Of a DNA stretch of 64,000 bases, positions 24,626 to 35,411 are shown piece by piece; within the stretch, counting starts at the first letter, position 1, and each line of letters starts with the position of its first letter. Below the pieces are notes generated by a model. It saw only the letters and a program-made list of their open reading frames with translations, had not been told where the DNA came from and made no database searches. The DNA is from Sabellastarte sp. h YS-2021. Its lineage: Eukaryota; Annelida; Polychaeta; Sabellida; Sabellidae. Location of the stretch: NCBI GenBank assembly GCA_964017235.1, contig OZ024935.1:88255052-88319051 (forward strand), in the 5' to 3' direction. The translations under genes and the position numbers were made by a program.

Positions 24626-24859
24626 AAAACATATCAAATACAAGAGAGTCTCTATTTTAAACCATATGTCATCTGAATGTTTAAACTTTCAGAATCAATT
24701 TCCAGTGACTTAAGCATTACAGTTCCCAACTAATTCTTCTTAATACCCTCTTTATATTTTTTAGCCCTCTGAACAAAAACCTTCTCTCACAATATCTTTG
24801 GATCATACAGATTCCAATATGATGACTTGGCAACACAACTGACACTTATACAACCATAC

Positions 24860-24937
24860 CTGCAGTAGTCTCAGTTGGAACCCGTCCAGCTGGAGAATTG
24901 TCAGCTTTGCTTGCATTACTATCTTCCTCTGGCCAAT
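24860..24937 (-). CDS. Ankyrin-repeat gene, small middle exon
   Basis: On the minus strand AATGTGTTACAG is followed by 78 bases ending CTGCAG before GTATGG. Entry and exit are both phase 1. The G from the main exon plus AT gives Asp, then WPEEDSNASKADNSPAGRVP and TETTA, and the final G joins TT of the exon at 19968 to give Val. Of the three frames, only this one has both no stop and a protein-like composition, and it is the one the upstream phase requires. The encoded segment is acidic and disordered, a plausible linker after the last ankyrin block. Confidence 0.6.
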
Positions 24938-25149
24938 CTGTAACACATTCTGTAGGTTAATAACATGCAATATGTCCAAATATGAACTCACATATAGTCT
25001 TGATAGCCATACCAATTTGTAACTTATTATCAGGTTAACTCATGCATACCAGTCCTCATGAAACTAAACTGTAACAAATCAATAGGCTGTTAAGTATTCG
25101 TGTATCCATGCCACAACACAAATCAAAATCCCTTCAATTACTCATTTGT

Positions 25150-26000
25150 AATGGCAAAATATCAAAGTAGCTATTACTCAGTCAGCAATGGAGCTACAGC
25201 TTGTAAAACGCCTAGTAATGAAGAAAAGAAATTGCCATTTGCTTAATTTTGTACCATCTTGAAGATACATAGAAAAATATCTGAAAAATACATTTTGGCA
25301 AAATTTCAGAACTTTACTAAAACTAAGTACTAGTGCTATTACATGTACTTACTTAGCCCATGATCTACAAAAGCAGCAAAAAACATGGAGGATATATGAC
25401 ACTAAGCAACAGCCTTAACCAAAATATAGTGCCTGTAACACTTACAAAGGAAAAAGGCCATTTACCCATTTGGCTCAAGGTTTAAAAGAGACAATAGCAA
25501 TTACTTGCCTAGCTATTGAGATAGACCTTTAAAACAGGTACCATCTTGTTCGTACAGAAAAGAAATCGATTTTATTATCTAAACATCATATTTTGGTGAA
25601 ATGCTCTAAATACAGTAATTTTGGAGTATAAACACTTTAATCAAAGTACCTACTGGAGCTATTATTTATCTAATGGCCTAGATCTACATTTATTTAACAA
25701 CAAAAATAAAAGACATGAGAAACTAAGCAACATCTTTACCAAAACACTGTACGTGTAGCACTAACAAGGAAAAAAATCTATTTACTCATTTTGCTCAAGG
25801 CTTAAAAGAGATAACAGCTATTACTCTGTCTCTGGTAGCTGTACCTCTAAAACAGGTACCATCTTGTACAGACAGAAAAAAATTTCTGAACATTAACATA
25901 TTTTAACAAAAGGTTTTAAATGCAGTCACTTTGGAGTTATAAGCACTGTTCTCAAAGTATCTAGCACTATTACTGACCTAGGTATGGACCCAGATCTACA
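25150..26000. repeat. Degenerate ~160-bp tandem repeat related to the 155-bp satellite
   Basis: AGCTATTACTC-like motifs recur near 25167, 25345, 25497, 25657 and 25816, with AACATATTTT..AAA and ATGCAGTCACTTT..GTTATAAGCACT spaced as in the H3 satellite (AATGCAATAGTTTT..AAGTTATAAGCG). The units are far more diverged from each other than those in H3. Confidence 0.55.
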
Positions 26001-26049
26001 TGTTTAAACATGTTTAGGAAAAGAGCCCACTCCCCTCCACTAAGAGAAA

Positions 26050-26577
26050 ACTTGTGGCAGTTGAAAACATTCTGCCCAGAGCCAAGGTTAAAGGTCATGC
26101 CATCACATTACACAGCTACAATAAACTAATAAACCGACCAAGTAACAACTGCCTACACTTTAAGGTTTCTGATATAAAGCCCGGACAAGATTTTAAAAGC
26201 CAATGCCACCACAGCAACATCAAATTTCAAATCAAGGTTTCACTATGATGTTGCACACCTACAGCCCCAACCAATGTCCCTTGCCAAGTATCAATTTCCA
26301 ACACCTTACAGTTTCCATGATATAGGTCAGACGGGATTTCAAAGGCGAGGGTCACTAAAGCATTAGGTCAAGTGCCAAATAATGTCACACCATGACTTTG
26401 CACACATACCCTTGCTGACCAATGCCCCCACACAGTACGAACTTCCTACACTAAAGGATTTTCAAAATACAGCCCCGACAAGGTAATCACCCATGCCCAC
26501 CCGATTGCCAGACTGCCCCACCAGATGCCATGGGTGAAAACAATACCCGCACAACCTTTCAAGGCTCTGGGGTAAAA
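26050..26577. repeat. Second copy of the AAGGTCA-rich hairpin-ended repeat
   Basis: Shares AACCAATGTCCCTTGCCAAG, TATCAATTTCC.ACACCTTA and the end GCCATGGGTGAAAACAATAC..GGGGTAAAA with the copy at 24125-24625. Confidence 0.6.
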
Positions 26578-27014
26578 ATGACAGAATATAGTTCTGTAAC
26601 AATACACTTTTACAGGGTCATTGGCTATAGAAATGAACCTTCATCAGAGTTAACACATACACAACAAGATGAACATATACATTTCTACTGTATAAGGCCC
26701 ATAATAGTCTGTTATTAACTCTGCCGGACTGCCAATAAGCATTTGTTTTGGAGTGTGTTCATTTGTTTGTTTGTTTGTTTGTGATTACCCCAAAACTAAT
26801 GAATGCATTGTTATGAACTTATTTTGGGAAGGGTTTAACAAAGGAAGAGGTGACTAAATAAAGGGAAAGATCTGCATCATATTCTAGGCACAAAAACTGT
26901 TGAATATTTTTGATATATTTTCAAAAACTTCGAGTTTTCTGGAGGACACTACATCACTTGAAAAAACCAATGAGTGGATACTATCCAATCAGAGAGGTTA
27001 AAATTTAAAAATAA
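26578..27014. other. Intron sequence with a (GTTT)n tract
   Basis: TTTGTTTGTTTGTTTGTTTG at about 26762-26781 followed by GTGATTACCCCAAAACTAATGA. This pattern (GTTT run, then a weakly conserved ~150 bp) is seen in dispersed repeats of many animals. A related fragment lies at 55130-55330. No gene. Confidence 0.35.
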
Positions 27015-27499
27015 CTAGAGGATCGCTCGCAAAAAAAAAAGATAATGTTTTTGCATAGCAAAAACAAAGCGTCCCGAAAAGGATATAAAGGTGAGTGCTA
27101 AAGTATTAAGAAAATGCTTCGTTTCTAGCCTTATACTGTTGTGGCAAACAAAGTCAGCGCAGTCTGCTCTATCTAGCACGGTTTTCAAGATATAAGCATT
27201 TTTGTGTTTTGCAAAAAATAAAAAAATTAAAAATGTCCGCTATATTTGGCGAGACAAAAATATTTTGAAAATTGGCATGGCTACTCTGCAGAGATACCCA
27301 GCAGGTCCAAAATTTTGTTGAGTTCGCTCCATATAGCACGGTTTTCGAGATATAAGCATTTTTGTGTTTTGCAAAAACTTTGAAAATTCAAAATGGCCAC
27401 CATTTTTGGGGAGACAAAAATTTTTGTCAAGACCACTGCCGCGGTGTGTATCTCCCGCCGAGCATTAAAGCAGAAGAAATAGCTTTTCCGAGATATTCA

Positions 27500-30330
27500 C
27501 AATTTTTCATTTTCGTGTGTGAAAGCTCTTCCAAAAGTAGGTGAATGAGTTATTTGAGAAAAATTGGCTATCTGCAATACTATTAAGAGATAATTCACAT
27601 TTACTCATTTTGAGTAGGTGAATAATTATCTATGGGTCTGAAACTTCACCAAGTGAAAGCTCTCCCAAAAGTAGGTGAATGAGTTATTTGAGAAAAATTG
27701 GCTATCTGCAATACTTTTTAGAGATAATTCGCATTTACTCATTTTGAGTAGGTGAGTAATTAGCTATGGGTCTGAAACTTCACCATGTGAAAGCTCTCCC
27801 ACAAGTAGATGAATGAGTATTTGATAAAAATTGGGTATCCACAATACTTTTACAGATAATTAGCATTTACTCATTTTGAGTAGGTGAATAAATAGCTATG
27901 GGTCTGAAACTTCACAGAGTGAAAGCTCTCCCAAAAGTAGGTGAATGAGTTATTTGAGAAAAATTGGCTATCTGCAATACTTTTAGAGATAATTCACATT
28001 TACTCATTTTGAGTAGGTGAATAATTAGCTATGGGTCTGAAACTTCACCAAGTGAAAGCTCTGCCAAAAGTAGGTGAATGAGTTATTTGAGAAAAATTGG
28101 CTATCTGCAATACTTTTAGAGATAATTCGCATTTACTCATTTTGAGTAGGTGAGTAATTAGCTATGGGTCTGAAACTTCACCAAGTGAAAGCTCTCCCAA
28201 AAGTAGGTGAATGAGTTATTTGAGAAAAATTGGCTATCTGCAATACTTTTAGAGGTAATTCACATTTACTCATTTTGAGTAGGTGAGTAATTAGCTATGG
28301 GTCTGAAACTTCACAGAGTGAAAGCTCTCCCAAAAGTAGGTGAATGATTAATTTGAGAAAAATTGGCTATCTGCAATACTTTTAGAGATAATTCGCATTT
28401 ACTCATTTTGAGTAGGTGAGTAATTAGCTATGGGTCTGAAACTTCACCAAGTGAAAGCTCTCCCAAAAGTAGGTGAATGAGTTATTTGAGAAAAATTGGC
28501 TATCTGCAATACTTTTAGAGATAATTCGCATTTACTCATTTTGAGTAGGTGAGTAATTAGCTATGGGTCTGAAACTTCACCAAGTGAAAGCTCTCCCAAA
28601 AGTAGGTGAATGATTAATTTGAGAAAAATTGGCTATCTGCAATACTTTTAGAGATAATTCGCATTTACTCATTTTGAGTAGGTGAGTAATTAGCTATGGG
28701 TCTGAAACTTCACAGAGTGAAAGCTCTCCCAAAAGTAGGTGAATGAGTTATTTGAGAAAAATTGGCTATCTGCAATACTTTTAGAGATAATTCGCATTTA
28801 CTCATTTTGAGTAGGTGAGTAATTAGCTATGGGTCTGAAACTTCACCAAGTGAAACCTCTCCCAAAAGTAGGTGAATGAGTTATTTGAGAAAAATTGGCT
28901 ATCTGCAATACTTTTAGAGATAATTCGCATTTACTCATTTTAAGTAGGTGAGTAATTAGCTATGGGTCTGAAACTTCACCAAGTGAAACCTCTCCCAAAA
29001 GTAGGTGAATGAGTTATTTGAGAAAAATTGGCTATCTGCAATACTTTTAGAGATAATTCACATTTACTCATTTTGAGTAGGTGAGTAATTAGCTATGGGT
29101 CTGAAACTTCACCAAGTGAAAGCTCTCCCAAAAGTAGGTGAATGAGTTATTTGAGAAAAATTGGCTATCTGCAATACTTTTAGAGATAATTCACATTTAC
29201 TCATTTTGAGTAGGTGAGCAATTAGCTATGGGTCTGAAACTTCACCAAGTGAAAGCTCTCCCAAAAGTAGGTGAATGAGTTATTTGAGAAAAATTGGCTA
29301 TCTGCAATACTTTTAGAGATAATTCGCATTTACTCATTTTGAGTAGGTGAGTAATTAGCTATGGGTCTGAAACTTTACCAAGTGAAAGCTCTCCCAAAAG
29401 TAGGTGAATGATTAACTTGACAAAAATTGGCTATCTGCAATACTTTTAGAGATAATTCGCATTTACTCATTTTGAGTAGGTGAGTAATTAGCTATGGGTC
29501 TGAAACTTCACGAAGTGAAAGCTCTCCCAAAAGTAGGTGAATGAGTTATTTGAGAAAAATTGGCTATCTGCAATACTTTTAGAGATAATTCGCATTTACT
29601 CATTTTGAGTAGGTGAGTAATTAGCTATGGGTCTGAAACTTCACCAAGTGAAAGCTCTCCCAAAAGTAGGTGAATGATTTATTTGAGAAAAATTGGCTAT
29701 CTGCAATACTTTTAGAGATAATTCGCATTTACTCATTTTGAGTAGGTGAGTAATTAGCTATGGGTCTGAAACTTCACCATGTGAAAGCTCTCCCACAAGT
29801 AGATGAATGAGTTATTTGATAAAAATTGGGTATCCCCAATACATTTACAGATAATTAGCATTTACTCATTTTGAGTAGGTAAATAATTAGCTATGGGTCT
29901 GAAACTTCACCAAGTGAAAACTCTCCCAAAAGTACATGAATGAGTTATTTGATAAAAATTGGGTATCCGCAATAGTTTTTGAGATAATTAGCATTTACTC
30001 ATTTTGAGTAGGTGAGTAATTAGCTACGGGTCTGAAACTTCACCAAGTGAAAGCTCTTCCAAAAGTAGGTGAATGAGTTATTTGATAAAAATTGGCCATC
30101 TGCAATACTTTTACAGATAATTAGCATTTACTCATTTTGAGTACGTAAATAATTAGCTATGGGTCTGAAACTTCACCAAGTGAAAGCTCTCCCAAAAGTA
30201 CATGAATGAGTTATTTGATAAAAATTGGGTATCCGCAATAGTTTTTGAGGTAATTCGCATTTACTCTTTTTGAGTAGGTGAGCAATTAGCTATGGGTCTG
30301 AAACTTCACCAAGTGAAAGCTCTTTGGGAT
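27500..30330. repeat. 133-bp satellite array in H1 copy C
   Basis: About 21 highly similar units. GCTCTCCC recurs at 28191 and 28324, giving a period of 133. The central units differ by only a few bases while the edges (27500-27900 and 29790-30330) are more diverged, the usual sign of homogenisation from the middle. Confidence 0.95.
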
Positions 30331-31250
30331 AGCTGCTCTGCAGAGATACCCTGAAGATAAAAAATTTTGTCGAAATCACTCTATGTAGCACGGTTTTCGA
30401 AATATTAGCATTTTTGTGTTTTGCAATTTTTGCGCAAAAATTCGAAAATTCAAAATGGCCGCCATTTTTGGCAAGACAAAATTTTTTTGAAAATTGGCAT
30501 GGCTACTCTGCAGAGATACCCTGTGGGTTAAAAATTTCGTCGAAATCGCTCTATCTAGCACGGTTTTCGAGATATAAGCATTTTTGTGTTTTGCAATTTT
30601 GCGAAAAATTCGAAAATTCAAAATGGCCGCCATTTTTGGCGAGACAAAATTTTTTTGAAAATTGGCATGGCTACTCTGCAGATATACCCTGTGGGTCAAA
30701 AATTTCGTCGAAATCGCTCTATCTTGCAGGGTTTTCGAGATATAAGCATTTTTATGTTTTGCAATTTTTGCGAAAAATTCGAAAATTCAAAATGGCCGCC
30801 ATTTTTGGCGAGACAAAAATTTTTTCAAAATTGGGATAACTACTCTGCAGAGATACCCAGCGGGTCAAAAATTTCGTCGAAATCGCTCTATCTAGCACGG
30901 TTTTCGAGATATAAGCATTTTTGTGTTTTGCAATTCTTGCGAAAATTTCGAAAATTCAAAATGGCCGCCATTTTTGGCGAGACAAAAATTTTTTGAAAAT
31001 TGGGAAAAGTACTCCGCAGAGATATCCTGCGGGTTAAAAATTTTGTCGAAATTGCTCTATCTAGCACGGTTTTTGAGATATAAGCATTTTTGTGTTTTGC
31101 AATTTTTGCGAAAATTTCGAAAATTCAAAATGGCCGCCATTTTGGGCGAGACAAAAATTTTTTGAAAATTGGGAAAACTACTCCGCAGAGATACCCTGTG
31201 GGTCAAAAATTTCGTCGAAATCGCTCTATCTAGCACGGTTTTCGAGATAT
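30331..31250. repeat. 168-bp units in H1 copy C
   Basis: Six units, each with AAAATGGCCGCCATTTTTGG, CTCTGCAGAGATACCCTG, AAAAATTTCGTCGAAATCGC and CGAGATATAAGCATTTTT. Overlapping open frames of 67-141 codons on both strands come from the 168-base periodicity and are not genes. Confidence 0.9.
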
Positions 31251-31964
31251 AAGCATTTTTGTGTTTTCCTTATTTGGAAAATTTGTAATGATTAATTAAT
31301 CATTAATTACTCGGCCATTTCTTGACCAATCAATGCCAAAATCTAATGACTTCCAGATTTTAATAGAATGAATGTATTTGCCAAGTTTCAGGTGAATTGA
31401 TAAAATTCCTTTCAAGTTATCATCCGGACAAGCTTCCCCATCGAAAAAAGACATTTTTGGTCATGTGACCTCTCTGATTGGTTGAAATGTCACTGCAGCA
31501 TATTCAAAAAAATTCCCCAAGGCTACTGCCTAAACCTGCCAAATTTGAAAAGAATCCGCCTAACGGTTACAGAGTTATAAGGAAAACAAAATGCGGAGCC
31601 GGCGAAGCCGCCGGAGCCTGAAGCTCTCCCGTACACAAACAAGCGTCCCGCAAGGGACGCTTAACTACCCTTGGCAGGCAAGAACCTCAGCCTGTAGGTA
31701 CAACTAAATGGATAACAACATTGATATTTGGGAAAATCTTACTTAAGGAACAACTTCAGTTGTAAAAAATATACAGATCCCACTAGATCAGGGTTTCAGA
31801 TTCGCATCGGCCATCGGTCATTGACCGAATTTTGCAACGAAAATCCGAATTTTAAATAAACTCTTAGGACATATTGTCCGAGACGTATCCGTGGACGATA
31901 ATAGAAGATCTAGCCACCGTTTTATTTACAAAACACGAAGTCCCGTTACAACTCACGAAACCCT

Positions 31965-32175
31965 AAAATCTCGCGAGATCTACATGATTTTTATTGCAGA
32001 AAGGTCTAGCCGTCTTTTTACTTGCAAAATATGAGCTGAAGTCACGAGACCCTAGAATCTCACGAGATCTGCGTGATTTTTATTGCAGAAAGGTCTAGCC
32101 GTCTTTTTTACTTGCAAAATATGAACTGAAGTCACGTTACAACTCACGAGACCCTAAGATCTCGCGAGATCTACG
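31965..32175. promoter_or_regulatory. Triplicated palindromic TCTCGCGAGA motif upstream of the transposase
   Basis: A ~95-bp unit repeats about 2.5 times. Each unit contains CTCACGAGACCCTA-like sequence and a 10-base palindrome: TCTCGCGAGA at 31969-31978, TCTCACGAGA at 32058-32067 (one mismatch) and TCTCGCGAGA at 32160-32169. In vertebrates this motif is a strong promoter element bound by BANP. Its position 180-380 bp upstream of the transposase ATG suggests a promoter role, which is inference. Confidence 0.45.
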
Positions 32176-32348
32176 GAATTTATTTCTAATTATAGCACGT
32201 TAGAAACGCTATAATAGCGGTATAAAATGCAACAGAATCACAGAATTAGCAATATTTTACAACTTTCTCCTCCACTAAGTGACTAAACATGCTAATAAAC
32301 CCAATAAATGCTGCAGTATTAACCACTACTGTAGAGATACCTTGAACC

Positions 32349-32571
32349 ATGGCTCATTCCAACTTACAGCAGAGAACTTTAAAACACTATTTTGCTGGAG
32401 ATAAGCCTGAGGAATCAAAGGAGACTGGAGATAGTTCTGAAGTTAATAATAATGTTGTTCCTGAGCAGACAGAGAAAAATAAGTGCAAAATAGCAAGAAA
32501 ATTTCAAATGCAATGGCTGAGATTGTACCCATGGCTCAACTTTGATGGAAATGTGATGACATGTACTCTAT
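32349..32571 (+). CDS. hAT transposase, exon 1 (zinc-finger start)
   Basis: The ATG at 32349 has strong context (ACCATGGC). The 74 codons end ...FDGNVMTCTL plus one base, and a consensus donor GTAAGT follows at 32572. Splicing to 33122 gives TGT and the reading MTCTLCIERGRKNVFTTGNC, which restores a zinc finger of the C-x2-C...H...H type (TTF/BED-like) typical of the amino end of ZNF862/KIAA1586-like hAT proteins. Without splicing the frame ends in a stop at 32609. Confidence 0.8.
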
Positions 32572-33121
32572 GTAAGTCCACTTTTTGTGTAAATTATTTA
32601 CACCTCTGAGATTGGGGTTAGGTTCCTGGCCCGACCTCAAGTGGGAAAGTTGGTAGTTGCTTGTCGTTGGTCAGCAGTTTACAGTACAGAAACTTGGCCA
32701 ACTGTATGTACTGGTTTCCTCTGCCCATAAAACTACCTGTCGTGATATGACCTATACAATGTGTTGAAAGCGACGTTAAAATCCAAATAAATAAATGTGT
32801 AAATTATTTTGTTCTATTTGGGTGTTGACTGAGATGTTTATGTATTGAAAGTATTGAATGTTTTATGTCACACCTGCATATTTGTTGTCCAAGGAATCAT
32901 ACACAGGCATTTATTAGCAAGTAACTATCAACCTTACACCTCAACATGAACTTCTGACTGGCCCAGATTTACAGACTCCTTTCTGATTATTTACTCTGCC
33001 AAATGGTGGTGTGTATTTTGTAGTTTTGTTACATTGTATGTTCAGAAAAATTAACAAAAAAATACTCTGTCAAATCAAAGTGTTAAGTACGTGATTTTAA
33101 GTGCACTTGCATATTTTTTAG
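32572..33121 (+). other. Intron of the hAT transposase
   Basis: GTAAGT donor at 32572, TTTTTTAG acceptor ending at 33121. It contains a SINE (32600-32795) only 28 bases after the donor. Confidence 0.75.
32586..32809 (+). mobile_element. SINE with 14-bp target duplication
   Basis: TGTGTAAATTATTT is present at 32586-32599 and 32796-32809. The body between is 196 bp, begins near GATTGGGGTTAGGTTCCTGG, has a middle with CTGGTTTCCTCTGCCCATAA, and ends GCGACGTTAAAATCC plus an AAATAAATAAA tail. The duplication and simple-repeat tail indicate LINE-mediated insertion. A polymerase III promoter was not confidently located, so a LINE-tail fragment is an alternative. Its insertion is younger than the hAT element it sits in. 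Confidence 0.75.
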
Positions 33122-35046
33122 GTATCGAGAGGGGACGGAAGAATGTTTTCACTACTGGAAATTGTAACTTCAGAACTTCAACATTAGATGACCATCAAAA
33201 AACTGGTGACCATCAGATGGCATTGAAAGCAGCAAGTTTACAAACTGAAATGACTTCATGTCAGAAGAAAGCCAACAGTGAAGAAGAAAAAGCCATTATA
33301 GATGCACTGAAATCGACTTTCTGGCTGGCTAAAGAAGGGTTGCCACTGGTCAAATTCAAGTCATTAATAAACCTTTTACGTGCAGTCAACGCACCAGATA
33401 TCAAACATCTCAAAGTGTCTGATGAAATGGCTTATGATTCTTCATACTCTGCCTTAGAATTCTTGCATTCCATTTCAAATGTTTTGAAAGAGGAGTTGTT
33501 TGAAAAGTTACAAAGTTCCCCATTTGTTACAGTGCTTGCAGATGAGTCTACTGACATTACTGTAAACAAAAGGTTGGTAATTTATGCTCAAATTCTCAAT
33601 CCTACTTCATTTGAAACATCAACAGAATTTGTGGCCAATGTGAAATTATCAGATGGCACTGGTGAGGGGATTGCAAATGCAATATACAGAGAGCTGCAAT
33701 CTTGTGGTGTACCACCTGAAAAGATTATGGGACTAGGTTCAGATGGAGCCAGTGTTATGACAGGGCGGGGCAAGGGTGTCACAGGAATGATGTTGCGCAA
33801 AAATCCGCACCTTTTAAACGTCCATTGCATTGCCCATAGACTTGCACTGTGTACCAGTCAAGCAGCAGAATCTGTTCCAGCAATGAAAGACTATCAGGAG
33901 GTTATAACATCTATTTACTACTACTTCAAATACTCACCTTGCAAGCAAGATCAAATGGCAAACATTCAGGAAATACTAGACTCACCTCAACTGAAGTATA
34001 AAGAAGTCCATAGTGTTCGGTGGCTATCGTTCTATGGTGCTCTAGAAACAGTGTATCGTACACTTGATGCCTTGCTTACTTACCTTGCACAAGCAGCAAT
34101 TGCTCATAAAGATGCAAAAGCTCTTGGACTGAAAAAAAAGATCATGACGAAAAAATTTCTAGCACTTACCTACATTTTGATGGATATCATACCCCATGTG
34201 ACAAAACTAAGTTTATTTTTCCAAAAGGATGACCTGGATATTGCTTTGGTGAAGGTGAATATTGCTGAGTGTCTTAGGTCTCTAGGTGAGTTGAAAGAAA
34301 AGCCTGGCAATTTTGAATCTGAATTTGGTCAGCACATCTCACTTCTTGATGTTGAGAATGAGACAAAAACAGTGTACAAAGGTGAACATGAAATTGCAAG
34401 TTGCCAAGACCTTCATGTTTCCGCTGCAAAGAGAAAGTTTCTTGAAAAACTTATTTCAAACCTGAATGAAAGGTTTCCTAGTTCAGATGTTTTATCAGCA
34501 TTTGGCAGTTTGAGTATGCGGCCAATTTCATTTTTATCCAGAGATGACTTGGATACATGGGGCAATGATGACATTGAGATCTTAACAAATCATTTTGCTT
34601 GTCCAAAATCTCACTCATGGACTGAAGGATCAGGCCATGAAAAGCAACATCATACCAAAGTTTCTGAACCTTTGATTGATGTTAAAGATACACTTACAGA
34701 GTGGAAAGCACTGAAACCACGAGTCATAGCCTTAAAGTTTCCAAGGGACAATACCAGGAACTTGTGGTGTTTGATCAATCAGTTTTGTCAGGATGAATAT
34801 CCGAACTTGTTGAAGTTGGCAGCCTTAGGCTTGACATGTCCACTCCACACTTCTGGGTGTGAAAGAGGTTTTAGTATACAGAACTCTATTCTCACCAGCT
34901 CTAGAAACAGACTGAATCCGGAAACACAGGAGGATCTAATTAGAGTAAAGGGATACAAAATGTCTATTGATGACTTTCCATTTAAAAAGGCACTCCAACA
35001 ATGGAAAGCAGACAAGAAGAGACGTATATTTTCCAAATGCCAATAA
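33122..35046 (+). CDS. hAT transposase, exon 2 (catalytic and dimerisation regions)
   Basis: Spliced to exon 1 this gives a protein of about 715 residues, a normal length for hAT transposases, with no internal stop. The motifs are in the expected order: VLADESTDIT (33529-33558, first catalytic Asp), GLGSDGASVMTGRGKGVTGM (about 33729, second Asp in SDGAS), VHCIAHRLAL, VHSVRWLSFYGALE, and SGCERGFSIQNSILTSSRNR (about 34852) in the carboxyl hAT dimerisation region, whose Glu in ERxFS is the third catalytic residue in Hermes. It most resembles the ZNF862/KIAA1586-like group, which also has domesticated members, but here terminal repeats and a target duplication show a transposon. An AATAAA lies at 35099, 53 bases past the stop. 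Whether it is active cannot be told from sequence alone. Confidence 0.9.
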
Positions 35047-35098
35047 TCTAACATTACAACAATAATTAAAGTACTCTTGCTTTGTCACTTTGGCTTTG

Positions 35099-35104
35099 AA
35101 TAAA
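35099..35104 (+). terminator. Polyadenylation signal of the hAT transposase
   Basis: AATAAA 53 bases downstream of the stop codon and still inside the transposon, before its right end at 35406. Confidence 0.5.
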
Positions 35105-35411
35105 ACAGCATTCAATTATTTCACTGTATTTTATTTTTAGTAAATTAATACATGATCTCATCATTGAACATCATAAAGACATTTTTACATTTTAACTAAA
35201 ATGATATTTTTATTATGGTTCAGTAAATTTTACTTTATTTCCCATTCTTATAGAGTCATTGACTTTTATGGCTTAATTTTAGCAATCTGTAGAATGAAAA
35301 TTTGATTTATAAGAATTTTGTCCTAAATTCTTCGAAAATGTCCTAAACGTTTTCATAGTCTTAGGACAGAATGTCCGGCCGGACTTTTCACGTAGCAGAA
35401 TCACTGTAGAT

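Larger units (their letters stand above)
27015..31664 (-). mobile_element. H1 Helitron-like element, copy C
   Basis: Starts CTAGAGGATCGCTCGC, an A run, AGATAATG and a hairpin GTTTTTGC-ATA-GCAAAAAC, then AAAGCGTCCCGAAAAGG. Ends with a hairpin of stem AAGCGTCCC and TTAA at 31664. It holds one or two 168-bp units, about 21 units of 133-bp satellite (27500-30330), six 168-bp units and the conserved tail. Unlike copies A, B and D, its terminal hairpin loop reads GCAA instead of TTGC. It sits in the intron of the ankyrin gene. No coding. Confidence 0.85.
31784..35411 (+). mobile_element. hAT transposon, nearly complete, with target duplication
   Basis: The element runs 31789-35406 and is flanked by TAGAT on both sides (31784-31788, 35407-35411). 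The ends are CAGGGTTTCAG and, inverted, CAGTGATTCTG, matching the CAGNG start of hAT elements with 7 of 9 identical. A subterminal motif TTAGGACAnnnTGTCCG occurs near each end (about 31864 and 35370). It encodes a two-exon transposase. The duplication is 5 bp and not the usual 8. Shorter duplications are reported for some hAT subgroups, but this should be treated as tentative. It lies in the ankyrin-gene intron on the opposite strand. Confidence 0.75.

Noticed and set aside
30376-31295. Overlapping 67-147-codon frames in the 168-bp units (also at 46921-47930 and 11019-11273)
   Set aside because: Periodic by-products of a 168-bp repeat, open on both strands, with the same peptide shifted between frames.
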